Source: Burkholderia guangdongensis
GTDB lineage: Bacteria; Pseudomonadota; Gammaproteobacteria; Burkholderiales; Burkholderiaceae
Reading direction: 5' to 3'
Assembly: GCF_013403875.1 (NCBI RefSeq)
Contig: NZ_JACBNX010000020.1
Location: 62,001 to 126,000 of the forward strand
Length of the DNA stretch: 64,000 nucleotides
Shown here: positions 16,570-25,126 of the stretch, piece after piece
Layout: the number at the start of each line of letters is the position of its first letter
How positions within the stretch are numbered: position 1 is the first letter of the stretch
Notes under the pieces: generated by a model
Told to the model about the DNA's origin: nothing
The model's database searches: none
Seen by the model: only the letters and a program-made list of their open reading frames with translations
Made by a program: the position numbers and the translations under genes

Positions 16570-18063
16570 ATGTCTGTCGTCTCCTTTTCGTCCTCTTCGG
16601 CGGCGAGCGCCGCCCACGCGCCGCCCGCGCCCGCGATCATCCGCACCGCGCAGGATGTGTCTCGTCTCGTCAACGCCGGCGCGGCGCAGGGCAGTCACGC
16701 GCGGATCGTGCTCGCGATCGCGCTCGGCGGCGTGTTTCTCGATGCGTACGACCTGACGTCGCTCGCATACGGCATCAAGGACATCGCAAAGCAGTTCGCG
16801 CTGACGCCGGTGCAAGTCGGCGCGGTGTCGTCGGCGATCGCGTTCGGCGCGATCCTCGGCGCGCTGCTCGGCGGCTATCTGACGGACCGGATCGGCCGCT
16901 ATCGCGTATTCATGGCCGACATGCTGTTCTTCGTCGTCGCGGCGATCGCGGCGGGCCTCGCGCCGAACGCGTGGGTGCTCGGCGGCGCGCGCTTCATGAT
17001 GGGCTTCGGGATCGGCCTCGACCTGCCGGTCGCGATGGCGTTTCTCGCCGAGTTCTCGCGCGTCGCGGGCCGCGGCAACAAGGCGGCCAGCATCGCCGCG
17101 TGGTGTCCGGCCTGGTATGCGGCGACGAGCACCTGCTATCTGCTGATCCTCGGTCTGTACGCGATCCTGCCCGCGCACGAGATCGGCTGGCTGTGGCGCG
17201 TGACGCTCGCGTTCGGCGCGGTGCCCGCGATCGTCATCATCGTCGTGCGCGGCCGCTACATGAGCGAGTCGCCGGTCTGGGCCGCGAACCAGGGCGATCT
17301 CGACGGCGCCGCGCGGATCCTGAGGCGCTCGTACGGCATCGACGCAATCGTCGAGCGCGACGTGTCCGCGTCGGCCGCGACGGCCGTGCCGGTGCCGCGC
17401 CGCGCATCGTGGCGCAATTACGGCGTGCTGCTGAACGGCGCGTACCGGCGCCGCACGATCCTCGCGACGGTGGTCGGTTGCGCGGGTGCGTTCGGCTACA
17501 ACGCGGTCGCGTTCGGGCTGCCGGTGATCATCGCGAGCTTCCTCGCGCAGGGGCCGTTGACGACGATCGTCGCGTCGCTCGCGCTGAATCTCGCGTTTGC
17601 GTTCGTCGGCGGGCTGATCGGCGTGCGTGCCGCGCCGACGGTTGGCGCGTGGAAGCTGACCGTGTTCGGCGTGTCGCTACAGTTCGTGTCGCTGATCGGT
17701 CTCGCGCTGATCGGTCGGCCGAGCGGCACGGTGCTCGTCGTCGCGGCGATCCTGCTGCTCGGCGGCTATCTGTTCGGGCAGGGTTTCGGCCCGGGCGCGC
17801 ATTCGATGACGTTCGCGTCGCTCAGCTATCCGACGTCGCTGCGCGGGATCGGCGTCGGCTTCAATCAGACGCTGATGCGCTCCGCGTCGACGGTCTCGCT
17901 GTTCCTGTTCCCGGTGCTGGCGGGCGCGCTCGGCACGAAGGTGTTCTGGGTGATCGCGGCGGCGCCGCTGACGTCGCTCGTCACGCTGCTCGCGATCCGC
18001 TGGGAGCCGTCGGGGTATGACGTCGACGCGGAGGATTATCGAAGGATGACGGCAGAGGGATGA
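16570..18063 (+). CDS. MFS transporter (sugar/organic-acid:H+ symporter type)
   Basis: A 497-aa protein with 12 predicted helices. Family markers are FLDAYDLTSLAYG in helix 1, GALLGGYLTDRIGRYRVF in loop 2-3 (the G-x-x-x-D-R-x-G-R-R pattern) and MSESPVWAANQGD after helix 6. The first 40 residues are a Ser/Ala-rich cytoplasmic lead. It belongs to the group that includes aromatic-acid and metabolite symporters, and the Asp in helix 1 (LDAYD) supports proton coupling. It lies 86 bp downstream of the dehydrogenase on the same strand and could be co-transcribed. The substrate is not identifiable. Confidence 0.85.
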   Translation: MSVVSFSSSSAASAAHAPPAPAIIRTAQDVSRLVNAGAAQGSHARIVLAIALGGVFLDAYDLTSLAYGIKDIAKQFALTPVQVGAVSSAIAFGAILGALLGGYLTDRIGRYRVFMADMLFFVVAAIAAGLAPNAWVLGGARFMMGFGIGLDLPVAMAFLAEFSRVAGRGNKAASIAAWCPAWYAATSTCYLLILGLYAILPAHEIGWLWRVTLAFGAVPAIVIIVVRGRYMSESPVWAANQGDLDGAARILRRSYGIDAIVERDVSASAATAVPVPRRASWRNYGVLLNGAYRRRTILATVVGCAGAFGYNAVAFGLPVIIASFLAQGPLTTIVASLALNLAFAFVGGLIGVRAAPTVGAWKLTVFGVSLQFVSLIGLALIGRPSGTVLVVAAILLLGGYLFGQGFGPGAHSMTFASLSYPTSLRGIGVGFNQTLMRSASTVSLFLFPVLAGALGTKVFWVIAAAPLTSLVTLLAIRWEPSGYDVDAEDYRRMTAEG

Positions 18064-18065
18064 CG

Positions 18066-18098
18066 GCGGCGCCGATCGATCGCTGATCGGCCCGCCGC
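18066..18098. terminator. Inverted repeat between convergent genes (candidate terminator)
   Basis: Nested complementary arms GCGGCG...CGCCGC and CCGATC...GATCGG lie in the 41-bp gap between the MFS gene and galE, which converge here. There is no strong U-run on either side, so it is a weak or factor-assisted terminator at best. Confidence 0.4.
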
Positions 18099-18104
18099 TG
18101 ACTC

Positions 18105-19127
18105 TTACTCAAACCCCCTCGGATTCCCCTCCTGCCACCGCCACGTATCGGCGCACATCTCGTCGATCCCGAACTTCGCGCGCCAGCCGATCACATCGGC
18201 TGCCGCCTGCGGATTCGCATAGCATTCCGCCACATCTCCCGGCCGCCGTGCGACGAGCTCGTACGGCACGGGCCGCCCCGACGCCTTCTCGAACGCGCGC
18301 ACGACGTCGAGCACGCTGTATCCGTGGCCGGTGCCGAGGTTCACGACGAAGCTCGCATCGCGCGCGACGAGCGCGTCGAGTGCCGCGAGGTGCCCCTGCG
18401 CGAGATCGACGACGTGGATGTAGTCGCGCACGCCGGTGCCGTCCGGCGTCGGATAGTCGGAGCCGAACACGCGCAGCTTCTCGAGCTTGCCGACCGCGAC
18501 CTGCGCGACGTACGGCATCAGATTGTTCGGGATCCCGGCCGGATCCTCGCCGATCAGCCCGCTCGCGTGCGCGCCGACCGGGTTGAAGTAGCGCAGCGTC
18601 GCGATGCGCCACGACGGGTCCGCCAGTTCGACGTCGCGCAGGATCTGCTCGGCGATCAGCTTCGTCTGCCCGTACGGGTTCGTCGCGGCGAGCGGGAACG
18701 ACTCGTCGATCGGCGAGCGCTCCGGCACGCCGTACACCGTCGCCGACGAGCTGAACACGAAGTGCTTCACGTTGCGCTCGCGCATCACGTTGAGCACCGC
18801 GAGCAGCCCGTCGAGGTTGTTCCGGTAGTACTCGAGCGGCTTCGCGACGGATTCGCCAACCGCCTTCAGCGCCGCGAAGTGGATCGTCGCGGTGATCGGA
18901 TGCGCGTCGAACACGCGGCGCAGCGCGGCTTCGTCGCAGACGTCGATCTCGTGGAACGCGGGCGTTTTGCCCGTGATCCGCTCGATCCGCCTGATCGCTT
19001 CGCGCTTGCTGTTCACGAGGTTGTCGGCGATCACGACGTCGTAGCCGTGGCCGAGCAGTTCGACGGCCGTATGCGAGCCGATGTAGCCCGCGCCGCCGGT
19101 GACGAGAATGGTGCCTTTCGCTGTCAT
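18105..19127 (-). CDS. galE: UDP-glucose 4-epimerase
   Basis: A 340-aa extended SDR of normal GalE length. It has VTGGAGYIGSHT (residues 8-19) for NAD binding, VIADNLVNSK, FAALKAVGESV, the catalytic region FSSSATVYG with YGQTK (Tyr and Lys), and the substrate region RYFNPVGAHASGLIGEDP. It interconverts UDP-glucose and UDP-galactose, supplying galactose units for LPS or exopolysaccharide. ATG 19127 is preceded by GGAG; a longer frame upstream overlaps the GT4 gene and is rejected. It is 14 bp downstream of the GT4 gene on the same strand, so they share a transcript. Confidence 0.95.
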   Translation of the reverse strand: MTAKGTILVTGGAGYIGSHTAVELLGHGYDVVIADNLVNSKREAIRRIERITGKTPAFHEIDVCDEAALRRVFDAHPITATIHFAALKAVGESVAKPLEYYRNNLDGLLAVLNVMRERNVKHFVFSSSATVYGVPERSPIDESFPLAATNPYGQTKLIAEQILRDVELADPSWRIATLRYFNPVGAHASGLIGEDPAGIPNNLMPYVAQVAVGKLEKLRVFGSDYPTPDGTGVRDYIHVVDLAQGHLAALDALVARDASFVVNLGTGHGYSVLDVVRAFEKASGRPVPYELVARRPGDVAECYANPQAAADVIGWRAKFGIDEMCADTWRWQEGNPRGFE

Positions 19128-19141
19128 TGCTTTTTGCTCCT

Positions 19142-20275
19142 TCAGAGGCTGACGCCCGTCAGCGTGTGAATCGTATTCCGGTAGCGCGCGACGACCTTCT
19201 GCTCGTCGAACTCGTCGGCGACCTTGCGTCTGCCGCGCGCGCCCATCGCCGCGCGCCCGTCGGGCCCGAGGTCGATCATCCGGTTCAGGCCGTCGGCGAG
19301 GCTCGCGCTGTCGCGCACCGCGCACAGCAGGCCGGTGTCGCCGTCGGCGACGACGTCGCGGCAGCCCGGCACGTCGGTCGCGACGATCGGCCGGCCCATC
19401 GCGGACGCCTCCATCAGCGTGCGCGGCACGCCTTCGCGATACGACGGCAGCACGACGCAGTCGGCCGCCGCGATGTGCGGGCGCACGTCGTGCGCCTCGC
19501 CGAGATATTCGACGATCCCTTCGTTCACCCACGCGTCGACGTCCGCGCGGCCGATCGCGCTCGGATTGTCGACGCCGAGCGGCCCGAGCAGCTGGAAGCG
19601 CGCGTTCGGATGGCGCGCGCGCACCGCGCGGGCCGCGTCGATGTACTCGCGCACGCCCTTGTCCCACAGCAGCCGGCCGATCAGGATGAACACCGGCGCG
19701 TCGCGCACGGGCAGCGGCACCGGCGCGAACTGTTGCAGATCGACGCCTTCGCCGTGCAGCAGCCGCGCGCGGTCCGGATAGGCGAGCAGCCGCTCGGCGG
19801 AGAACGTGTCGAGGTCGTCGCGGTTCAGGAACCAGACCTCGCGCGGGAAGCGGAACGCGAAGCGGTACAGGCGCTTCGCGACGCTCGCCGCGCGGCTTTG
19901 CTGGATGAACACGTAGCCGAGCCCGGTCGTGACCGCGATCGACGGCACGCGCGCGAGCCACGCGGCGATCGATCCGTAGATGTTCGGCTTGATCGTGTAA
20001 TGAAACACGAGGTCCGGCTTCAGCGCGCGGTAGTGGCGGCGCAGCGCGGCGAGCGTGCGCAGATCCTCGCGCGGGCTCGTGCCTTTCGACGCGACCGCGA
20101 GCGGCACGTAGCGGCAGCCCATCTCTTCGAGCAGCGGCACGGTGCGGTCGCGCGGCGCGATCACGACGACCTCGGCGCCGCTCGCGACGAGCATCCGGAT
20201 CAGTCCGTGCCGGTACGTGTAGATCGCCCAGGCCGTGTTGCAGACGAGTGCGATGCGCAGAGCAGAGGAGGCCAT
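19142..20275 (-). CDS. GT4 glycosyltransferase (group 1)
   Basis: A 377-aa GT-B fold enzyme. The N-terminal domain has LVCNTAWAIYTYRHGLI and HYTIKPNIYGS. The C-terminal donor domain has ILIGRLLWDKGVREYI and the E-x7-E type motif in YREGVPRTLMEASAMGRPIV. This subgroup commonly adds a HexNAc or hexose early in O-antigen or capsule repeat assembly on undecaprenyl carriers. It is followed directly by galE, suggesting that UDP-Gal or UDP-GalNAc could be its donor, an inference from proximity only. It acts on the cytoplasmic side of the inner membrane. Confidence 0.85.
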   Translation of the reverse strand: MASSALRIALVCNTAWAIYTYRHGLIRMLVASGAEVVVIAPRDRTVPLLEEMGCRYVPLAVASKGTSPREDLRTLAALRRHYRALKPDLVFHYTIKPNIYGSIAAWLARVPSIAVTTGLGYVFIQQSRAASVAKRLYRFAFRFPREVWFLNRDDLDTFSAERLLAYPDRARLLHGEGVDLQQFAPVPLPVRDAPVFILIGRLLWDKGVREYIDAARAVRARHPNARFQLLGPLGVDNPSAIGRADVDAWVNEGIVEYLGEAHDVRPHIAAADCVVLPSYREGVPRTLMEASAMGRPIVATDVPGCRDVVADGDTGLLCAVRDSASLADGLNRMIDLGPDGRAAMGARGRRKVADEFDEQKVVARYRNTIHTLTGVSL

Positions 20276-20370
20276 GAAAAAAAAGAAAAATAAATCGTCG
20301 ATAAATCGGTTGTGTGGCGGGCGTCATCGACGCAAGGTGCCAGAGCAAATGCGACGGAACGGCGCGTTAT

Positions 20371-20414
20371 GGGCAACTTCGGGGCAACTTCGGGCCAACG
20401 TCGGGCCAACTTCG
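20371..20414. repeat. Four tandem 11-bp repeats
   Basis: Units GGGCAACTTCG, GGGCAACTTCG, GGCCAACGTCG and GGCCAACTTCG follow one another without spacers, ending two bases before the stop codon of the zeta-like ATPase gene. The first two are identical; the later two differ at one or two bases. Tandem arrays like this vary by replication slippage. Confidence 0.85.
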
Positions 20415-20415
20415 G

Positions 20416-20976
20416 CTATGCGGCATCGGACTTCGACAGTGCCTCAGCCGCCCACGGGGGCAAATCACGCCCCACACGCTTGAGCTTGCCGGCATCGATC
20501 GAGATCAGCACACGCGGACGCGCCCGAGCGTTATCAATCAGGAATGCCCGGTCAGCCAGACGCAACGCGTCGGGAAGATTCTTCATGCTCCGCTCGTAGC
20601 GGCGCTTCACATCGACTGCCGGGATATCGTGACCGCCGTCCAGCACCCGTTGAACGATTCGGCCAATCGAGAGGTCGGGGGTTCCGAGCGCGATGAAAAC
20701 AAGGTTGACCTTGTACCCGTACAGGGCGGCCTGCTTCATCAAATCCAGTTCATGACGGCCGGATAAGGTCGTTTCGAATGCGAAGCTCTCCTTGGCCTCA
20801 AGAAGCGCTTGCTGACGACGTATCGCCAGTCTGCCGGCACCAACGGGACTGACCCGGTCGGCTTCGGCAATATCATCCGGGTTGACAACGGGGAGTCTGC
20901 CGAAAAGAAACTTGCGCGCGAACGTCGTTTTGCCCGATCCGTTCGGCCCCGCGACCACCCAGACCTGTGGCCTCAA
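20416..20976 (-). CDS. Zeta-toxin-like P-loop kinase
   Basis: A 186-aa ATPase. The Walker A motif GPNGSGKTT spans residues 10-18, followed by the NPDD motif (VVNPDDIA) and FAFETTLSG, all typical of the zeta toxin/UDP-sugar kinase family. Zeta toxins phosphorylate UDP-GlcNAc at the 3' position and block cell-wall synthesis; others in the family are not toxins. The ATG overlaps the stop of a small upstream gene by 4 bases, giving an antitoxin-toxin order. It is set within glycan genes that use UDP-GlcNAc. Four 11-bp repeats abut its 3' end. Confidence 0.8.
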   Translation of the reverse strand: MRPQVWVVAGPNGSGKTTFARKFLFGRLPVVNPDDIAEADRVSPVGAGRLAIRRQQALLEAKESFAFETTLSGRHELDLMKQAALYGYKVNLVFIALGTPDLSIGRIVQRVLDGGHDIPAVDVKRRYERSMKNLPDALRLADRAFLIDNARARPRVLISIDAGKLKRVGRDLPPWAAEALSKSDAA

Positions 20977-21218
20977 AGCGCCCGCTCCACAACCAGGACA
21001 TTGTGTTCATCGAGTCGCATCAGCTCGCGACGCCCATCCGGATACAACCGGACCACCCGGCCGGGAAAGGCATCTTCGCCGACATAGATCGGGCGGCCCG
21101 CATTCAGGTGATGACGAGCCGCTTCGTCGCCGGTGCCTTCTACTTCACGTTCGAACGCTTCAAAAAAGCGACCTTCCTCGGCAGGCCCGGCGGTTTCCAG
21201 ACTCCGCACATCCAGCAT
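20973..21218 (-). CDS. Small protein paired with the zeta-like kinase (putative antitoxin)
   Basis: An 81-aa acidic protein that I do not recognise by family. It begins MLDVRSLETAGPAEEG, with a central segment RPIYVGEDAFPGRVVRLYPDGRRELMRLD and a short hydrophobic tail. Its stop overlaps the ATG of the zeta-like kinase, so the two are translationally coupled. That arrangement is the reason for the antitoxin proposal. It does not look like the classic helical epsilon antitoxin of Gram-positive plasmids. It could alternatively be a regulatory or substrate-binding subunit. Confidence 0.65.
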   Translation of the reverse strand: MLDVRSLETAGPAEEGRFFEAFEREVEGTGDEAARHHLNAGRPIYVGEDAFPGRVVRLYPDGRRELMRLDEHNVLVVERAL

Positions 21219-21306
21219 TTCAGATCTCCAGTCGACACTAGGGTGCCGCTTTGAACCGCATCATACCGTAGCCGCGCACGGCGCGAATCGCCTCGCGGCC
21301 ATGACG

Positions 21307-22134
21307 CTACCCGGCCGCAAACAACGCGCGCTTGACCCGCTGCAGCGTCCGGTACGGCGTCACGAAATGCAGCAGGTTCTTTGCGAGGCCGGCCCAGTCG
21401 TACGGATTCAGCGCATCGAAATGGCGCAGCAGCAGCGCGAGCGTCGACACGAGCTGGCGCCGGCGCTTCGTCGCGCTGATCCCGCCTTCGTTCAGTTCGT
21501 AATAGAGTCCGAGCTCCGGCAAGTTCGCGCAATCGTAGCGTCGCATTAACCGCAAAAAAAGATCGAGATCCTCGGCCGCGCGGTATTTCGCGCGGTAGTT
21601 GCCGACCTCGCGGACCGCGTCGATCCGCAGCATCACCGACGGATGCACGAGCGGCGAGCGCAGAAAGCGCGTGCGGCGCAGCGCGCGCGGCTCGGCGGGC
21701 GGCGTCAGCATGAAAAGCGGCCGGCCGTCGCGCGACACGACCTGCGTCCACATCCCGACGCACGCGACGCCCGGATGCGCGCCGAGATACGCGCGCTGCT
21801 TCGCGAGCCGCCCGGGCGCGGCGAGATCGCCCGCGTCGATGCGCGCCGCGTAGCGGAAGCCGCGCGCGGCGAGCGCGTCGATGCCGGCCTGCAGCGCACG
21901 CTCGATCCCGCCGTTTTCCGGCATCCGCAGCACGTCGACCGCAAGGCCCGGCAGCGCGGGCACGGCGATCGGCGGCGTGCTGCCGTCGTCGACGATCAGC
22001 ACGTGCACCGGCGCGTCCTCGCGCAACGACGCGAGCGTGCGGACGACGTCGTCGTGCGCGTTGTACGCGGGCATCAGCACCGCGACGTCGTCGAGCGGCG
22101 CGGCGGCGCGCGGCGGGGTGGAAGGGGGCGTCAT
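21307..22134 (-). CDS. GT2 glycosyltransferase
   Basis: A 275-aa family 2 glycosyltransferase. VAVLMPAYNAHDDVVRTL opens the GT-A fold, VLIVDDGSTPP binds the nucleotide, and YAARIDAGDLAAPGRL holds the Asp-x-Asp equivalent (here DAGD). Later LVHPSVMLR and AAEDLDLFLRL supply the acceptor side and catalytic Asp. ATG 22134 overlaps the stop of the upstream flippase gene (ATGA); a longer upstream frame is antisense to nothing real and is rejected. It probably builds the repeat unit exported by that flippase. The sugar is unknown. Confidence 0.85.
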   Translation of the reverse strand: MTPPSTPPRAAAPLDDVAVLMPAYNAHDDVVRTLASLREDAPVHVLIVDDGSTPPIAVPALPGLAVDVLRMPENGGIERALQAGIDALAARGFRYAARIDAGDLAAPGRLAKQRAYLGAHPGVACVGMWTQVVSRDGRPLFMLTPPAEPRALRRTRFLRSPLVHPSVMLRIDAVREVGNYRAKYRAAEDLDLFLRLMRRYDCANLPELGLYYELNEGGISATKRRRQLVSTLALLLRHFDALNPYDWAGLAKNLLHFVTPYRTLQRVKRALFAAG

Positions 22135-23387
22135 GAGCCGAGCTTCAGGCGAATGTAATAAAAATTGACGGCCGCGGCCGCCAGATAGCCGGCCGCGAGC
22201 CCGACGAGCGCGCCGTACAGGCCGAGCGGCGGGATCGCGAGCTGGTTGACGAGCGCGGCGATCGCGAGCGCGAGCACCCATTTCGTCAATAAAACGAATT
22301 TTGCTTGATATTTGAGAACGATAAGATTGCCTATCGCCTCGATGCCCGCCGGCACCGACAGCCACACGGCCCAGCGGAAGATGCCGACCGACGCCTCGTA
22401 GCCCGGCCCGAACACCTTGCCGACGATGAGCGGCGCGAGCGCGTCGAGCACGAGCGCGCCGGCGATCATCAGCGCGGCCGTCATCGCGATCAGCCGCACG
22501 ACGTTGCGGCGCAGCCGCGCGATGTCCTGCACGCGGTACACGAACGCGGGCGCGATCGTCTGCGCGAGCATCAGCGCGAGCGTGATCCAGTTCTCGTTCA
22601 GCTGCTGCGCGGCCGAGTAGAGGCCGAGATCGGCGAACGACACGTGCCGCTCGAGCATCAGGCGATCGAGCTTGAGGAACAGATACATGCAGATCAGACC
22701 GAGCCAGAACACCGTGCCGGCCGTCGTGAAATGACGCAGCAGCGACCAGTCGACGCGCCAGCCGAGCGAGCCGCCGTGGCGGCGCCGGTAGTAGAGCATC
22801 AGCGAGACGGAGATCGCGACCGACTCGAGCACCCACAGCCAGCTGAACGTCGCGGGATGCATCGCCGCGCGCACGAGCAGCCAGACGAGCACGGCCTTCG
22901 CGACCGCGGTCACGATGCTCGACAGCAGCAGCGGCTTGCTGTAGGTCATGCTCTGCAGCCACGAGCTGACGGTCGCGATGAACGGCTCGCGCAGCACGAG
23001 CGTCACCGCGAGGCCGGTGAGCATCGCGCCGACGAGCGGATCGAGCATGCCGGCGGCGATCCACGCCCAGGTTGCGACGACCGTGACGACGGCGACCGCG
23101 ATGCGCAGCACGAACGCGCTGCCGAGCACCGCGCCGAGCCGCTCCGGCGGGGCCTGGACGATCGTCGGCACGAGGATTTCGGCGCCGCAGACCCACGTGA
23201 GCGGCGACAGCACGAGCAGCAGCGTGTTCGCGTACTGCCACTTGCCGAATGCGTCCGGCCCGAAGTAGCGGGCGAGCAGGCCGCTGATCGCGATCGCGAC
23301 GCCGATCTGCGTGAGCCGCTCGAGGCCCAGCCAGACGAGGTTCGAGAACGCCTGCGCGACGTCCGGGTTCGCGAGGCGCTTCAGCAT
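22131..23387 (-). CDS. Oligosaccharide flippase (Wzx/MOP family)
   Basis: A 418-aa protein with 12-14 hydrophobic helices spread over its whole length, consistent with the polysaccharide transport (PST/Wzx) branch of the MOP superfamily. It begins MLKRLANPDVAQAFSNLVW, with the segment RYFGPDAFGKWQYANTLLL that is typical of the first helices. It would flip undecaprenyl-linked repeat units to the periplasm. ATG 23387 is chosen because homologous sequence character starts there; the ~59 residues upstream are Arg/Pro-rich and lie in the promoter region. It overlaps the GT2 gene by 4 bases. The mutase gene is divergent. Confidence 0.8.
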   Translation of the reverse strand: MLKRLANPDVAQAFSNLVWLGLERLTQIGVAIAISGLLARYFGPDAFGKWQYANTLLLVLSPLTWVCGAEILVPTIVQAPPERLGAVLGSAFVLRIAVAVVTVVATWAWIAAGMLDPLVGAMLTGLAVTLVLREPFIATVSSWLQSMTYSKPLLLSSIVTAVAKAVLVWLLVRAAMHPATFSWLWVLESVAISVSLMLYYRRRHGGSLGWRVDWSLLRHFTTAGTVFWLGLICMYLFLKLDRLMLERHVSFADLGLYSAAQQLNENWITLALMLAQTIAPAFVYRVQDIARLRRNVVRLIAMTAALMIAGALVLDALAPLIVGKVFGPGYEASVGIFRWAVWLSVPAGIEAIGNLIVLKYQAKFVLLTKWVLALAIAALVNQLAIPPLGLYGALVGLAAGYLAAAAVNFYYIRLKLGS

Positions 23388-23578
23388 CGGGCGCGCCCGC
23401 GCGAAAGGGGCGGGATCGCGACCGGGCGCGTCGGCGCGGCGGCGGCACGGTGGGGCATTAAAATGGACGGCTCCGCGTGGATCAAAGCCAGCCATTATAA
23501 GTGGGTTCGATGCCGCTTCCGCCGTGGCCCGTCGCGGGCGGCCAGGATTTTCCAATACAGGCAACAGAGAGTGATTCG

Positions 23579-24973
23579 ATGATTTCCCAATCCATCTTCA
23601 AGGCATACGACATCCGTGGCGTCGTCGGCAAGACGCTCGACGCCGACACCGCGCGCGCGATCGGGCGCGCGTTCGGCAGCGAGGTGCGCGCGCAGGGCGG
23701 CGACGCGGTCGTTGTCGCGCGCGACGGCCGGCTGTCGGGCCCCGAGCTCGTCGGCGCGCTCGCCGACGGCCTGCGCGCGGCGGGCGTCGACGTGGTCGAC
23801 GTCGGCATGGTGCCGACGCCGGTCGGCTATTTCGCGGCGAGCGTGCCGCTCGCGCTCGCGGGCGGCGAGCGCCGTGTCGATTCGTGCATCGTCGTGACCG
23901 GCAGCCACAATCCGCCCGACTACAACGGCTTCAAGATGGTGCTGCGCGGCGCCGCGATCTACGGCGAGCAGATCCAGGCGCTGTATCGGCGGATCGTCGA
24001 TGCGCGCTTCGAGTCCGGCGCCGGGTCGTACGAGCGATACGACGTCGCCGACCAGTACATCGAGCGGATCGTCGGCGACGTGAAGCTCGCGCGGCCGCTG
24101 AAGATCGTCGTCGATGCGGGCAACGGCGTCGCGGGCGAACTCGGGCCACGCCTGTTCAAGGCGCTCGGTTGCGAGCTCGTCGAGTTGTTCACCGAGATCG
24201 ACGGCCATTTCCCGAACCACCATCCGGACCCCGCGCATCCGGAGAACCTGCAGGACGTGATCCGCGCGCTGAAGGAGACCGACGCGGAGATCGGTTTCGC
24301 GTTCGACGGCGATGGCGACCGGCTCGGCGTCGTCACGAAGGACGGCGCGATCATCTATCCGGATCGCCAGTTGATGCTGTTCGCGCAGGAAGTGCTGTCG
24401 CGGCATCCGGGTGCGCGGATCATCTACGACGTGAAGTGCACGCGCCATCTCGCGAAGTGGGTGAAGGACAACGGCGGCGAGCCGCTGATGTGGAAGACGG
24501 GCCACTCGCTCGTGAAGGCGAAGCTGCGCGAGACCGGCGCGCCGCTCGCGGGCGAGATGAGCGGGCACGTGTTCTTCAAGGATCGCTGGTATGGGTTCGA
24601 CGACGGCCTTTACACCGGCGCGCGGCTGCTCGAGATCCTCGCGAAGAGCGCGAACCCGAGCGACGTGCTGAACGCGCTGCCGAATGCGATGTCGACGCCG
24701 GAGCTGCAGCTGAAGCTCGACGAGGGCGAGAACTTCGCGCTGATCGACAAGTTGCAGAAGGAAGCGAAGTTCGACGGCGCGGACGAGGTCGTGACGATCG
24801 ACGGGCTGCGTGTCGAGTATCCGGACGGGTTCGGGCTCGCGCGGTCGTCGAACACGACGCCGGTGGTCGTGCTGCGCTTCGAGTCGGAGACGCAGGCCGG
24901 GCTCGAGCGGATCCAGGCGGATTTCCGGCGGGTGCTGACGGCGGCGAAGCCGGATGCGAAGCTGCCGTTTTGA
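23579..24973 (+). CDS. manB: Phosphomannomutase/phosphoglucomutase
   Basis: A 464-aa alpha-D-phosphohexomutase with all four domains. MISQSIFKAYDIRGVVG is the start. CIVVTGSHNPPDYNGFK carries the catalytic phosphoserine (TGSHNP), IGFAFDGDGDRLGVV is the Mg site (DGDGD), GEMSGHVFF is the sugar-binding loop, and RSSNTTPVVVLRFE is the phosphate-binding loop. It interconverts Man-6-P/Man-1-P or Glc-6-P/Glc-1-P, feeding GDP-mannose or UDP-glucose for LPS. ATG 23579 is preceded by an AGAGAG ribosome-like sequence. It is transcribed alone and ends at a strong terminator. The symbol is by family; algC would fit equally. Confidence 0.9.
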   Translation: MISQSIFKAYDIRGVVGKTLDADTARAIGRAFGSEVRAQGGDAVVVARDGRLSGPELVGALADGLRAAGVDVVDVGMVPTPVGYFAASVPLALAGGERRVDSCIVVTGSHNPPDYNGFKMVLRGAAIYGEQIQALYRRIVDARFESGAGSYERYDVADQYIERIVGDVKLARPLKIVVDAGNGVAGELGPRLFKALGCELVELFTEIDGHFPNHHPDPAHPENLQDVIRALKETDAEIGFAFDGDGDRLGVVTKDGAIIYPDRQLMLFAQEVLSRHPGARIIYDVKCTRHLAKWVKDNGGEPLMWKTGHSLVKAKLRETGAPLAGEMSGHVFFKDRWYGFDDGLYTGARLLEILAKSANPSDVLNALPNAMSTPELQLKLDEGENFALIDKLQKEAKFDGADEVVTIDGLRVEYPDGFGLARSSNTTPVVVLRFESETQAGLERIQADFRRVLTAAKPDAKLPF

Positions 24974-24998
24974 GCGAGGCGGCGGTGTGATGAAGAAG

Positions 24999-25024
24999 GC
25001 CCCACGATCGTGGGGCTTTTCTTT
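24999..25024 (+). terminator. Rho-independent terminator after the phosphohexomutase gene
   Basis: A perfect 18-base palindrome, GCCCCACGATCGTGGGGC, followed directly by TTTTCTTT. It lies 25 bp past the stop and ahead of waaC. Confidence 0.9.
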
Positions 25025-25126
25025 GGAAACGCGGTCGTGTTTGCGGTTTTCGCCTGTCTGACCCGCCGCCCGCGATAAAATCGCGTCTTTATGCCAGTCG
25101 CCGGCCCCCGCCGGCGTTTTTTCAGC

